In this document: piece after piece, positions 16,980-25,274 of the stretch
Layout of the letters: every line of letters begins with the position of its first letter
Position numbering within the stretch: position 1 is the stretch's first letter
Source of the DNA: a virus
DNA: 35,577 nt
Reading direction: 5' to 3' (one strand)
IMG/VR virus record: IMGVR_UViG_3300030329_000728
Location: 1 to 35,577 of that record
Notes under the pieces: generated by a model
Database searches by the model: none
What the model saw: the letters and a program-made list of their open reading frames with translations, nothing else
Told to the model about the DNA's origin: nothing
Position numbers and translations under genes: made by a program

Positions 16980-18793
16980 CGCCTGCCATCCGGTTGTATT
17001 TCCACACGTGAAGTACCTAAACGCCAAGTCACACCTTGGTTCGAGGTTTCTATACGAACGCCAACTGATCGACCTCGTAGGCGCACATGGTTTTGTGTAG
17101 CTTCATTGCTTACAGTAAATGCCGTTGTCCTTACAAATCCTTTACCAGGAAAGTCCTCTGCCTTCAATGTAAATGTCGCTGACCTATCAGCTGTGGAAGG
17201 AGAGTCAAGAAAGTCTATATCAGGCACCAAACGGCGTATAAAAGAAAACTGTTCTCCATCCCCTAGCTCAACAGGACTAGATTCAATGAAAGCTGAAAGT
17301 GCAGAACCGTCATCATCCTGACCATTTTCATGGTTAAACAGCAGATTTGTTGTACCAGCAGCGATAGGAAACTCGTTAATGCCACGATCTATCCAAGCTG
17401 TTCTAGCTAAAGCACCGAAATACCAGACTTTTTCATCGTAGTTGTAGATTACATACTTATCATTAATGCTAGCACTTGCTGATGGGTAGAACCAGAAGAT
17501 CTCACCAAACTCGCTATTGACACCAGCAACTACCTGTTCACCCTGTGTATAATTAAAGTCATCAAAGACCGTATCTCTAACAGTGCAAGCAAGAGGTTTA
17601 AGAGAACCATCATAAAGATAAAACCGTCCATTGCCCATCCAAAACACTGCATCGTTAACAGCAACTGCCGCATTTGGACCTATGATCGTGCTACCTAGAG
17701 AGATCTGAGTTAAACCAAATATAAAAGGTGGCCCTACAAACTGTAGCGAATGAACGGATGTATCTGTTAAAACAATAATCTCTCGCCTTGTTTCTATAGC
17801 TGCTACAATTTCAGATCCAGTTCCAACTAGAAGATCTCCCGCAGTATTTGTAGCAGTAGGATTCCAATCAAATGGGTTCTCCTGAGTGGAGAATCTAATT
17901 AACAGTTTGTCTTGTGTTGAAGATCCAATCGCGTTAGTGCCAAAAGCAAGAACGTGACGGTCACGATCAGAGACTATAATTTTTCGTGCAATCGTGGGAG
18001 CATTTGTATCAAGTGTTGAAAGCTCCACAGCCCGTGTTGTTATACCGTTTGTTCTATCCCAATAATAAATAGATCCATCACGAACATTAAATATTAAATC
18101 TTCACCAAAATTATCTTGACCAAACACACGTATGCTACCACCACCCGCAACAGAAGTTGCCGCCGAACCCCAAGTGCCACGACCCCAAGTGCCTGCGCCC
18201 CAACCTGTGCCTGGTACGACAGTATCTATACCCACATTGATTTGATACTTTGCGACAACGCTTCCTCCACCATTACCTGAATCAGAAGCATTAGCAGCAA
18301 CAGACGTTGTTATCGTATAAGTATTTGCCGTTGGCACAGTAACTATCTCGTACTCTATATTTAAAACAGCCGCAGTTATATTGCCACCTAACGTAGCGGC
18401 ACCACTGAAAGTTACAAAGTCTCCTACAATAGCTCCGTGTCCACTATCCGTAACAGTGACGGTGGTTGATCCATTAGTAGCGGCAAAAGTAGCGGCATTA
18501 GTTGTTGTTTTACGAAGCGGAGTTACATCATTAAAAGAACCGCCTTCTTCAATGTAAAACTTCTTGTGTGTTCCTACACCTAAAAACTTTGAACCGTCTA
18601 ACGCAACCCAAGCGTGTAGCGCCCTACAAGTGCCTAAAAATGTTTTTAAAGAAAACTTAATCCACCCACCAAGTTTTTCGGGGAAGCCAAATCTAAACCT
18701 AACCTTATCACAGTCTTTCCATCCACCCTCATTAGCGTAGGACGTAAATTCTGTGTTAACCCCAGGCTTAAATGTTAGTTTCGATAGAGGCAT
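16976..18793 (-). CDS. Tail/DNA-stabilisation protein, P22 gp10-like family
   Basis: 605 aa with few charged helices and many beta-strand motifs. Signature stretches I associate with this podovirus family are FRFGFPEKLGGW, FSTQENPFDWNPTATNTAGD, ETRREIIVLTDTSVHSLQF, VFWMGNGRFYLYDG, EIFWFYPSASA and DKYVIYNYDEKVWYFG. These form a repeated-blade pattern suggesting a beta-propeller. In P22, gp10 closes the portal channel below gp4; the same role here is inferred, supported by the gp4-like adaptor at 24104. An inserted Thr/Val-rich region (about 100-190) may be an Ig-like or fibre-binding domain. The start overlaps the preceding stop (TAATG). Confidence 0.65.
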   Translation of the reverse strand: MPLSKLTFKPGVNTEFTSYANEGGWKDCDKVRFRFGFPEKLGGWIKFSLKTFLGTCRALHAWVALDGSKFLGVGTHKKFYIEEGGSFNDVTPLRKTTTNAATFAATNGSTTVTVTDSGHGAIVGDFVTFSGAATLGGNITAAVLNIEYEIVTVPTANTYTITTSVAANASDSGNGGGSVVAKYQINVGIDTVVPGTGWGAGTWGRGTWGSAATSVAGGGSIRVFGQDNFGEDLIFNVRDGSIYYWDRTNGITTRAVELSTLDTNAPTIARKIIVSDRDRHVLAFGTNAIGSSTQDKLLIRFSTQENPFDWNPTATNTAGDLLVGTGSEIVAAIETRREIIVLTDTSVHSLQFVGPPFIFGLTQISLGSTIIGPNAAVAVNDAVFWMGNGRFYLYDGSLKPLACTVRDTVFDDFNYTQGEQVVAGVNSEFGEIFWFYPSASASINDKYVIYNYDEKVWYFGALARTAWIDRGINEFPIAAGTTNLLFNHENGQDDDGSALSAFIESSPVELGDGEQFSFIRRLVPDIDFLDSPSTADRSATFTLKAEDFPGKGFVRTTAFTVSNEATQNHVRLRGRSVGVRIETSNQGVTWRLGTSRVEIQPDGRR

Positions 18794-18987
18794 TAATCTT
18801 TTTTTACACTTTCAATTAAAGCATTTGTCATTGTAGACAAAGCTGCATCAACTTGATCTATTTTAAATTTTATTTGTGATCTCTGTGCTTGAAGATCTTT
18901 AATCTGAGCAATCAAATACTTGCTTTGATCGTGAAGTTCTTCTTCCTTATACTCAACATTATTTATGGTGATTACGTTGTTTTCCAT
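18793..18987 (-). CDS. 64-aa coiled-coil protein
   Basis: Begins with a short beta hairpin (NVITINNVEYKEEEL), then one long helix (about 20-60) with heptad-like spacing. I know similar small proteins from cyanophages and pelagiphages (possibly the DUF6447 group), placed next to tail-fibre genes; their function is not known. The stop overlaps the next start. The form would suit a trimeric fibre chaperone or connector, but that is a guess. Confidence 0.65.
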   Translation of the reverse strand: MENNVITINNVEYKEEELHDQSKYLIAQIKDLQAQRSQIKFKIDQVDAALSTMTNALIESVKKD

Positions 18988-18995
18988 TTTTACCC

Positions 18996-19277
18996 CTATG
19001 CAATAAACGCCTTACCATCTGTGACTGCTTTATTGACAGAAGTCATATCTTCTGTCGTCCAGTAAGATTGCTTTACCATCATCTCTAAATGATCAACATT
19101 ATTGCTTACGATCTTTTTTCTAAACTCATCAGTCCAACCCGCGCCATTTGCGTTTGCAACCAAAGGGTCAGAATCTTCCCAAAGTTTTTTGACTGCAAGA
19201 TTTTCAATCATTGTGACGCAGTCAAGCATTCCTTTGTATTTTTTAGCAATTTCATCTGCTGTAAATTCATCAGCCAT
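18996..19277 (-). CDS. 93-aa protein of unknown function after the fibre gene
   Basis: An acidic, mainly helical protein (FTADEIAKKYKGMLDCVTMI at the start, then WEDSDPLV and a closing KAVTDGKAFIA). No domain recognised. It overlaps the end of the S74 fibre gene by 8 bases, so its translation is coupled to the fibre. That suggests a fibre assembly or attachment partner, not shown by the sequence itself. Confidence 0.65.
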   Translation of the reverse strand: MADEFTADEIAKKYKGMLDCVTMIENLAVKKLWEDSDPLVANANGAGWTDEFRKKIVSNNVDHLEMMVKQSYWTTEDMTSVNKAVTDGKAFIA

Positions 19278-21564
19278 CTAATTTAGCCTCCAATTCTTCA
19301 ACTTTTTTGGTCAATTCTTGTACTGCTTTAATTAAAGGAATGATAAACATTTCCCTAGATATATTTTGTGATCCATCAGAGTTTTCTAGCCATCCAGTAA
19401 AATCTGAACTTCCATGATTATCCATTGCTTCTTTAACTTGTTGAGCAAGCATTCCCCACATTTTGACTTCAGTATCTTTTTGATTTTCTTCAGAATAGTG
19501 ACTTGTCAATTCTTCTGGCACTTGATTGGATGGCAACCAGTTATAAGTTTTTGTTTTGAGATCATTTATAAAATCAAGCCCAAGGTCATTATCTTCTATA
19601 TTAGTTTTTAATCTTTGATCCGAAGACTGACTAAAGTTTGCATTTGAGGTAAAAGTATTTGTGACTTGGCTTCCACTTTTACCAAACGTAAAAGTATTAT
19701 TTCCTTGTCCAACTGCTTGGAATGATCCGAGAACAATTTGATGTTGAGCATTTGACGCGGAAGCCATTGATTGCATTCCAATTAACGTATTGTAAAACCC
19801 ATCTACAACAGCCGCACCTCCCGAGCCAGCCGTTCCAGCTTGATGGCCAAGTACAGTTTGACCCTCTGCTGTTGTTAAACTTTGTAATGTATTGGAGCCA
19901 ACGGCAGTGTTTTGCTGTCCCGCACCCGCGATTGCAGTCATACTCAAATAACCCACTGCTGTATTGCTATTACCTGTGGGTGCTGAAGAAGCACTGCCTT
20001 TCATAGCTTGGTATCCCACCGCAGAATTAGTTGTAGGCGATGTACCGTAGTATCCAGCTTGAAAGCCAATATATGTTAAAGTTCCACCATTTGAAGTGTA
20101 TCCAGCTTGACTTCCAATAAATGTATTTTGACTTTTTGTGTTCTGTGTAAACCCTGCCCCATGCCCCACCAAAGTATTATCTGAGCCTGTAGTTTCATTT
20201 TGGCCTGCTGCATTTCCAATCGCTATGTTCTGAGATCCTGAGTTAATTGCTGGCCCAGCCGACTGTCCCATACAATTATTGTTATCGCCTGTGGTTATCG
20301 CTTGTCCAGCACCATGACCGACCGCGACATTGTTAGTTCCTCCTGTAGCTAATGCGGTAAGAGCATTATCACCTACCCCTGTATTGCTTGCCGCAGTTGA
20401 TGCTCCTGTGCCTTTTCCAGTTGATGAACCAACAAAAGTATTTGATGCTCCTGTTTGATGAAATCCAGCTTCTCTTCCAACCGCTGTTATTGCGTTGGTC
20501 GTTGTTGTTGCCCCTGCGGCATAACCCACTGCTGTTGATCCATCACCGCTGGATGGAGCATAGGCTTGTAGTGCTGCTGAACCAATAGCTGTATTCTGCG
20601 CTGTGACCGCAACTGTCAGAGCATTAAAGCCAACTGCTGTATTGTCATTCACCGTTGCTATAGCATCTCCAGCACCAGATCCTACAACTGTATTTGAATC
20701 GCCAGTAGTAATTGCTGTCCCTGCTGTTGCACCAATCGCTGTATTATGCGTACCGCCAGCTTCTACAGAATCTAATGCTGTATCTCCTAACGCTACGTTT
20801 GATGTACCTGTTGGGTAGTTGCCATCAAGTTTGATTGTTCCGCTAGATACATCTAAATTGCCACCGCCTGTAATATTACCACTTATATCAACCGCACCAT
20901 TAATATCTATTGTGGTTGCGTTGATTTCTATTTCTGTATCTGATACTAGGTCAAGAACCCCATCAGCACTTTGGTGAATAAACGTGCCACTATCCCCAAA
21001 CATAAGTTTGTTTGTAGAATTTAACGTCAAACCACTTCCGTCAGTGTGTGTAAGAGTTGTGTCTGTATCTGCACCAAAACCTAAAACCGCACTATCACTG
21101 TTGAGAGTTAAATCATCTCCGACAAGAACATCACTGCCAAAAGTTACTGTGCTAGCAAAAAGACTTGAGACTGCCGCACCGCTACCCGCACCATCAGCAA
21201 ATATAATATCGGCACCACCGTTTGGTATTGTTACGTTTGCGCCTGTCCCCTGACTGAACACAGCGGATTGACCACTAGCGTTTGTCACAAAATATAATTT
21301 ATCCTGGTCATTAGGGCTGATAGTGATGGTATTCGTTCCAGTGGGAGATCCTGCCAAAGACAAGACTTTAAACATACCATCTGTGAGTGAACCGTCAGTT
21401 GTTGTTAAAGTATGTGAAGTTCCAGAGAGAGTGATACTTCCCACACCATTTAAGGCACGATCTATAATGTCAAAGTTCGTGTTGGTGGTTTCACCCCACG
21501 TCCCCGACTGATCACCTGTTTCAATTTTTTCAATGCCATTGTTAGCTGTATATGTAGAAGTCAT
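19270..21564 (-). CDS. Tail fibre with YadA-like repeats and S74 self-cleaving chaperone domain
   Basis: 764 aa. The N-terminal about 130 residues (GDQSGTWGETTNTNFDIIDRA onward) are the virion-anchoring type found in many marine phage fibres. Residues about 260-600 carry many NTAVGxxAG-type repeats, as in YadA head domains, expected to form a trimeric beta-roll. The C-terminal about 118 residues are a Peptidase S74 intramolecular chaperone. The Ser-Lys dyad S648 and K653 lies in SSDQRLKTNI with the family spacing, followed by WGMLAQQV, FIIPLIKAVQEL and a short coiled coil. In this family the chaperone trimerises the fibre and then cuts itself off before the serine. It is the likely receptor-binding protein. 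Confidence 0.9.
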   Translation of the reverse strand: MTSTYTANNGIEKIETGDQSGTWGETTNTNFDIIDRALNGVGSITLSGTSHTLTTTDGSLTDGMFKVLSLAGSPTGTNTITISPNDQDKLYFVTNASGQSAVFSQGTGANVTIPNGGADIIFADGAGSGAAVSSLFASTVTFGSDVLVGDDLTLNSDSAVLGFGADTDTTLTHTDGSGLTLNSTNKLMFGDSGTFIHQSADGVLDLVSDTEIEINATTIDINGAVDISGNITGGGNLDVSSGTIKLDGNYPTGTSNVALGDTALDSVEAGGTHNTAIGATAGTAITTGDSNTVVGSGAGDAIATVNDNTAVGFNALTVAVTAQNTAIGSAALQAYAPSSGDGSTAVGYAAGATTTTNAITAVGREAGFHQTGASNTFVGSSTGKGTGASTAASNTGVGDNALTALATGGTNNVAVGHGAGQAITTGDNNNCMGQSAGPAINSGSQNIAIGNAAGQNETTGSDNTLVGHGAGFTQNTKSQNTFIGSQAGYTSNGGTLTYIGFQAGYYGTSPTTNSAVGYQAMKGSASSAPTGNSNTAVGYLSMTAIAGAGQQNTAVGSNTLQSLTTAEGQTVLGHQAGTAGSGGAAVVDGFYNTLIGMQSMASASNAQHQIVLGSFQAVGQGNNTFTFGKSGSQVTNTFTSNANFSQSSDQRLKTNIEDNDLGLDFINDLKTKTYNWLPSNQVPEELTSHYSEENQKDTEVKMWGMLAQQVKEAMDNHGSSDFTGWLENSDGSQNISREMFIIPLIKAVQELTKKVEELEAKLDG

Positions 21565-21575
21565 GATCTATCTCA

Positions 21576-22427
21576 CTATGCGGCTTTACGTTTTGTTTCT
21601 TGCCAATTAGGTGTTTGACTAGGTGTTAAAGAACTCCAACTAGGTGTTTGACTAGGTGTTATAGCTGACCAACTAGGTGTTTGGCTAGGTGTTATACTTG
21701 ACCAACTAGGTGTTTGACTAGGTGTTAAAGAGACCCAACTAGGTGTTTGACTAGGTGTTATTGCCCCCCACACATTCACATTCGATGTTTCTCCTGTAGC
21801 AGAAACACCACTAACTAAAGCATTAGCATCACTTGATACTGTGACATCACCAACAGAGCCAGTGCCTGCCACTCCTGTTGCTTCTGCCACTATACTAAGG
21901 GCAATCGTAACAGACCCTAACCCAGAGGTGCCCGATACCCCTGTAACTGCTATATTAGCATCGCTTGATATTGTAACACTACCAACAGAACCAGTGCTAT
22001 CAACACCAGTAAGTGTAAATGTAACACCCTGTCCCTCAACGACTGTGACACTACCAACAGAACCAGTGCCTGCCACTCCTGTGGCATCAACATTAGCGTC
22101 AGCCGATACAGTAACACTACCTAATCCAGAGGTGCCCGATACTCCTGTAGCATCAACATTAGCATCTCCTGTGGCAACAACTGTTCCTAAAGCGGATGTT
22201 CCAGCGACTCCTGTAACATCGACATTAGCGTCAGCCGATATTGTAACAGAGCCAACAGAACCAGTGCCTGCCAATCCTGTAACAGCTGCGTTAGCGTCAG
22301 CCGATACAGTAACACTACCTAATCCAGATGTAGCACCAGGGACAGCAACATTCTCTCCCCATCCAGCAGACCCCCAAGCCTGCGTTGAGGAGTTCCATCC
22401 CTCAAATGCTACGATTATGTTGGCCAT
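21576..22427 (-). CDS. 283-aa two-part repeat protein, virion fibre type
   Basis: Residues about 33-210 are eight units of about 22 aa of the form TGSVGSVTVSADANVDVTGV (one unit is 24 aa), expected to stack as beta-structure. Residues about 220-275 are five 11-aa units of the form ITPSQTPSW ending in a Trp, followed by a basic end (ETKRKAA). The start (MANIIVAFEGWNSSTQAWGS) has Trp/Gly-rich sequence. The Val/Thr/Gly repeat type is common in marine phage fibres, but the Ser/Thr/Pro/Trp C-terminal repeat is one I do not recognise. The neighbouring S74 fibre suggests a fibre or spike component. The start overlaps the previous stop (TAATG). Confidence 0.75.
   Translation of the reverse strand: MANIIVAFEGWNSSTQAWGSAGWGENVAVPGATSGLGSVTVSADANAAVTGLAGTGSVGSVTISADANVDVTGVAGTSALGTVVATGDANVDATGVSGTSGLGSVTVSADANVDATGVAGTGSVGSVTVVEGQGVTFTLTGVDSTGSVGSVTISSDANIAVTGVSGTSGLGSVTIALSIVAEATGVAGTGSVGDVTVSSDANALVSGVSATGETSNVNVWGAITPSQTPSWVSLTPSQTPSWSSITPSQTPSWSAITPSQTPSWSSLTPSQTPNWQETKRKAA
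21603..21767 (-). repeat. Five 33-bp tandem repeats coding TPSQTPSW units
   Basis: Units start at 21603, 21636, 21669, 21702 and 21735. Each codes 11 residues with invariant TPSQTP and a closing Trp. Differences are confined mainly to the last bases of each unit. Confidence 0.9.
21798..22331 (-). repeat. Eight ~66-bp repeats coding 22-aa beta units
   Basis: Each unit codes T(G/S)xxG(S/T)VTV followed by an Asp-Ala-Asn stretch and TGV; the fifth is 6 bp longer. Copies are diverged in DNA but two alternating subtypes (GSVGSV and SGLGSV) are plain. Confidence 0.85.
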
Positions 22428-22858
22428 TAAGCTATTCTAATTATTGCCGCCGTTGCACTAGCAGTTGGAAACTGAACAGTAAAGTCTCCAGAAGAACTCG
22501 TTTTATCGCCTCCAAAATCAAGGACACAAACCGAGGTATCACCAGTGGCATCTTCGTTAAAAATTAAAGCACCTCTCGCGGTTATCGAAGAACTGCTAAA
22601 AGTTGTATCGGCAAAATCGGTTAACGCTGTAGTGCCGCTGGTAGATGGGTCAACACGAGTTAATGTATTCCCTTTTGCTGAATAACCAGTTCCAGAAACC
22701 TCGTTGCTTGTGGTATAAGCAGTGGTTGTGGCATCAAGTGATGCACTGCTTGTATATAAAGCTAACTTAAAAGTGCTTCCGCCAGAGTTTAAAAAATTAT
22801 GCTTTGCCTCAAGAAGTTCTTTCTTAAAACTTGTGCACATCGCTTGCGTAATTGACAT
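22427..22858 (-). CDS. 143-aa conserved phage virion protein
   Basis: The pattern SITQAMCTSFKKELLEAKHN, then FKLALYTSSASLDATTTAY, EVSGTGYSAKGNTL, FADTTFSSSSITARGALIF and VLDFGGDKTSSSGDF is a family I know from many podoviruses and other phages. It is small and beta-rich. It is usually found near fibres or head-fibre genes, and its function is not established. It is not an enzyme by any visible motif. It is coupled to the 283-aa repeat protein downstream, so the two may form one appendage. Confidence 0.75.
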   Translation of the reverse strand: MSITQAMCTSFKKELLEAKHNFLNSGGSTFKLALYTSSASLDATTTAYTTSNEVSGTGYSAKGNTLTRVDPSTSGTTALTDFADTTFSSSSITARGALIFNEDATGDTSVCVLDFGGDKTSSSGDFTVQFPTASATAAIIRIA

Positions 22859-22859
22859 C

Positions 22860-23153
22860 TTATAACCTCCTGATAGCCTCTGCCAGATCGGGATATCCAG
22901 CGTTCTTGATTGCGTTAAAAATAGTTGTTCTGTCTGATTTTATAGCCTCTCTCATATATAAAGCTATAGTTTTTTCAATATCGCTTTTAAAAGCCTCTGC
23001 TTGATCACGTATTACAGGTGGTGCATTTTCTGAAACTTCTACAAGTTTATTTGCACAACGATGAGCTACTTCTTCAGGAGTCCACCCTCGATTTGTTGTA
23101 GTTCCAACCTCAACCTTAAAATCGTCAGACATATTTATGCTAACATCAAACAT
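22860..23153 (-). CDS. 97-aa conserved small phage protein
   Basis: The N-terminus is short and beta-like, followed by helices: WTPEEVAHRCANKLVEVSEN, then IALYMREAIKSDRTTIFNAI and a final YPDLAEAIRRL. I have seen this family in marine phages next to adaptor genes; no function is known to me. Its ATG overlaps the stop of the adaptor gene (23153) and the next gene follows after one base, so it belongs to the head-tail joining cluster. Confidence 0.7.
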   Translation of the reverse strand: MFDVSINMSDDFKVEVGTTTNRGWTPEEVAHRCANKLVEVSENAPPVIRDQAEAFKSDIEKTIALYMREAIKSDRTTIFNAIKNAGYPDLAEAIRRL

Positions 23154-23800
23154 TAGGTTCTAGCCCTTCTAGGTAGACCAATTCTGTATGCATCACTATT
23201 CTCACGAGCTTCTCCCAAATCTTTAAGCCTCTGTAAAGACTCACTAAACCTAGAATTATACTGCGTTAGTAATGCATTTTCTCCTTTCATAAAAGTGTAT
23301 GCCTCAACTAAAGATCCGTAAAGCATTGTGTTAGGAGCGTTTGTACTTAGCCAGGTAGTTCCGCTATCAGATCCAGCAGTTAAACTTGTTGGCTCAAAAA
23401 AATAATGAAGCTCGCTACTATAGTTAGCATCAGGTGTTGGTGCTATTATAAAATTATCAACGTCAAAAATAGCGTAGTATATTGGCTCTCCTGTTGTAGC
23501 ACTATTAGGGTTGTACTCTTGGATAAAGTTTACATCTTTCTGAAGTAAAAATACTTTACTGCTAGATACCTCTATAGAAAGAGAAAAGGAAGCGAGATAA
23601 TCATCTGGAACAGCCAAGAACCTATCACCACTTGTCATCGTTCCAGACACGTTTTTTCTAAAATACTCTAGATCAACAAGACTAAGTATGCGGCGTTCAG
23701 CAGCTCTAATAAACACAGGTAAGTTATTAACAAAAGAAGTCTCTGTATTTTCTGTAAAATCTTGTATTGCTGTTTTAAGCTGTGCAAATGTAAAACTCAT
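23153..23800 (-). CDS. Head-tail adaptor protein (SU10 gp9 / T7 gp11-like)
   Basis: 215 aa. It starts with FAQLKTAIQDFTENTETSFV, then LPVFIRAAERRILSLVDLEY, RFLAVPDDYLASFSL and a helical end with YGSLVEAYTFMKGENALLTQ. This helix-beta-helix order is typical of podovirus adaptors such as tail tubular protein A and the SU10 adaptor, which bind in a ring under the portal. The C-terminal strand is basic (GLPRRART), which may face DNA. Upstream lie a 101-aa protein and the gp4-like adaptor; overlaps of 4 bases indicate a single transcript. Confidence 0.75.
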   Translation of the reverse strand: MSFTFAQLKTAIQDFTENTETSFVNNLPVFIRAAERRILSLVDLEYFRKNVSGTMTSGDRFLAVPDDYLASFSLSIEVSSSKVFLLQKDVNFIQEYNPNSATTGEPIYYAIFDVDNFIIAPTPDANYSSELHYFFEPTSLTAGSDSGTTWLSTNAPNTMLYGSLVEAYTFMKGENALLTQYNSRFSESLQRLKDLGEARENSDAYRIGLPRRART

Positions 23801-24102
23801 GAGATACTTACCTCTACTTGACCAACAGCTGCTATCATAGGACCAACTGAATCAACAGGTGGGAAAACAGTATTTCCCACTGAAACATTCACATCACCAG
23901 AAGTAACATTAGGTCTTGGGTTTCTTAAAGCCTGGGGATCAGAAATATTTTTAGGTGACTCTAATTGAGGATGTTTTTTTTCAAACTCATCAGGTCCAAC
24001 AAGCGAACCATTCCACTCCTTTTTCATTTCACGTAAAAGATATACAAAACCAGAACGATCTGAAACTCCTAACGCTTTTCTTCCTGATGCATATCGAGCC
24101 AT
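23797..24102 (-). CDS. 101-aa conserved phage protein of the adaptor cluster
   Basis: It starts MARYASGRKALGVSDRSGF, then REMKKEWNGSLVGPDEFEKK, HPQLE and a DPQALRNPRP segment. This N-terminal half is strongly conserved in marine phages I know; the C-terminal half is beta-like and variable. The function is unknown, but its constant place between the two adaptor genes suggests a head-completion or tail-knob protein. It overlaps the next gene by 4 bases. Confidence 0.7.
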   Translation of the reverse strand: MARYASGRKALGVSDRSGFVYLLREMKKEWNGSLVGPDEFEKKHPQLESPKNISDPQALRNPRPNVTSGDVNVSVGNTVFPPVDSVGPMIAAVGQVEVSIS

Positions 24103-24103
24103 A

Positions 24104-24769
24104 TCAGTACCTCAAATACTGAATAGAGGGAACAAGAGTAAGACCAGTCCTTTCTTGATCTTCACTAAGGGCTCTTTGAAACTCTTCTTCATATAAAGTC
24201 TTTAACACTTGAATCCTGTCTGGAGCTTTCTTCAATGAAATATAATAAGCAAGACCAGCAACCATGCATGGTAGGAATCTAAAAGGCATATCAGAAGTAT
24301 TCTTTAATGTATCAAAATCCTCCATGCGTTTCATGAAATAATATACAATTTGATCGGAAGAACTATCTGGTGTTGGCCATAAATTAATCTCTGGAACAGT
24401 AAGACGGCTATAGTAAAACTGAGATGGTCTGCCTGTCGTGGTCTTGTTTGGAATAGACAGATACTCACCACGGCTAATCAACTGAAGATCAAAATCTGTA
24501 TTGTCTCTACGAATAACAGCTTCTAGAACGCTAACAACATCAGCAGTCAAAGTTAATGTAGCCGTGCCTGCGGTCAAAGTTGTCGTTTGTTGTCTAACAG
24601 TCCAAAGATTAACTCCTCGATTAGCCCATTCAGCCAACATAATGTTCATGGATCGTCTAGCTGTTCTAGCATCGTATCCTGTTCGCATCTCAAGACCGCA
24701 CCGCTCATAGGCTTCTTCAATAATCTCAGCAGCATCAAGGTCAAAGTCAACGGATCCAGAGGTAGTCAT
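24104..24769 (-). CDS. Head-closure adaptor, P22 gp4-like
   Basis: 221 aa. The N-terminal helices AAEIIEEAYERCGLEMRTGY and RRSMNIMLAEWANRGVNLW are followed by a beta middle with VLEAVIRRDN and INLWPTPDSS, and helices MPFRFLPCMVAGLAYYISLK and LYEEEFQRAL. This is the pattern of gp4-type adaptors (packaged DNA stabilisation proteins), which attach below the portal once DNA is in the head. The call agrees with the gp10-like protein at 16976 and the P22-like portal at the right edge. Confidence 0.78.
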   Translation of the reverse strand: MTTSGSVDFDLDAAEIIEEAYERCGLEMRTGYDARTARRSMNIMLAEWANRGVNLWTVRQQTTTLTAGTATLTLTADVVSVLEAVIRRDNTDFDLQLISRGEYLSIPNKTTTGRPSQFYYSRLTVPEINLWPTPDSSSDQIVYYFMKRMEDFDTLKNTSDMPFRFLPCMVAGLAYYISLKKAPDRIQVLKTLYEEEFQRALSEDQERTGLTLVPSIQYLRY

Positions 24770-25101
24770 TTACGTTTTTTCCTTCTTGTAGAAGTTTTCC
24801 TTTTAACAGGAGTCTTTCTTTTAGTGGAAACCTTTTTACTAGACTTTTTAACAAAAGTCTTGACATTAGTTGGTTTTCCTCCAACTCCCTGCGCTTTAGC
24901 TCTTTTCCTAGCAACTGCACTTTTAATTTGACTTTTTGTCATGCGCTTTGCTGTCGCCCTTGGCACACATTTCGGATACTTTCGTTTACTCCCTTTAGCA
25001 GACTTACGTCCACAGGCTTGGAACTTACCGTCCTTCTTAGGGGCACCTATGTCCACCCAATCTCCTTTAGGACCTTTTCCAAACCATTCTTTCAGACTCA
25101 T
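24766..25101 (-). CDS. 111-aa Lys-rich protein with Cys motif
   Basis: The first about 50 residues are conserved in other phages and some large algal viruses: WFGKGPKGDWVDIGAPKK, then FQACGRKSAKGSKRKYPKCV with two Cys that could bind metal. The second half is a very basic low-complexity tail (KRKTPVKRKTSTRRKKRK), like histone H1 or bacterial histone-like tails. DNA or RNA binding is inferred from charge. It overlaps the adaptor gene by 4 bases and its own start overlaps the stop of the 58-aa gene. It is one of eight basic small proteins in the late block. Confidence 0.75.
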   Translation of the reverse strand: MSLKEWFGKGPKGDWVDIGAPKKDGKFQACGRKSAKGSKRKYPKCVPRATAKRMTKSQIKSAVARKRAKAQGVGGKPTNVKTFVKKSSKKVSTKRKTPVKRKTSTRRKKRK

Positions 25102-25274
25102 TTGTAAGTCCCGCCTCGTTTCTTATACGTCCTAACTAACCACGCATTAGCATATGCGGAAGGATACACCTTGAACTTACGTTTAGCTTCTGATTTAACC
25201 CTTGAATAAAGTTTAGGGTTAGCAGGAGTGGGAGAACCCTTTTTACGCTTTGGCTTTGGTTTTTTTGCTGGCAT
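25098..25274 (-). CDS. 58-aa basic phage protein
   Basis: ATG 25274 has a strong AAGGAGG site 9 bases upstream; TGA lies at 25098-25100. The product starts MPAKKPKPKRKKGSPTPANP and continues KLYSRVKSEAKRKFKVYPSA, then YANAWLVRTYKKRGG. The second part is a well-conserved short domain I know from phages and giant viruses without a proven role. It overlaps the end of the 118-aa gene by 32 bases in another frame, unusually long for this genome. Confidence 0.75.
   Translation of the reverse strand: MPAKKPKPKRKKGSPTPANPKLYSRVKSEAKRKFKVYPSAYANAWLVRTYKKRGGTYK

Noticed and set aside
21603-21767. 33-bp repeats resembling a CRISPR array or iterons
   Set aside because: They keep the reading frame, code a clear peptide repeat and lack spacers.
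19270-22427. Possible diversity-generating retroelement target in the fibre genes
   Set aside because: No reverse transcriptase, no template/variable repeat pair and no adenine-biased variation could be seen in the window.
21841-22440. 199-codon plus-strand open frame opposite the 283-aa repeat gene
   Set aside because: It exists because the repeat units have no stop in the complementary frame; composition is a repeat artefact.
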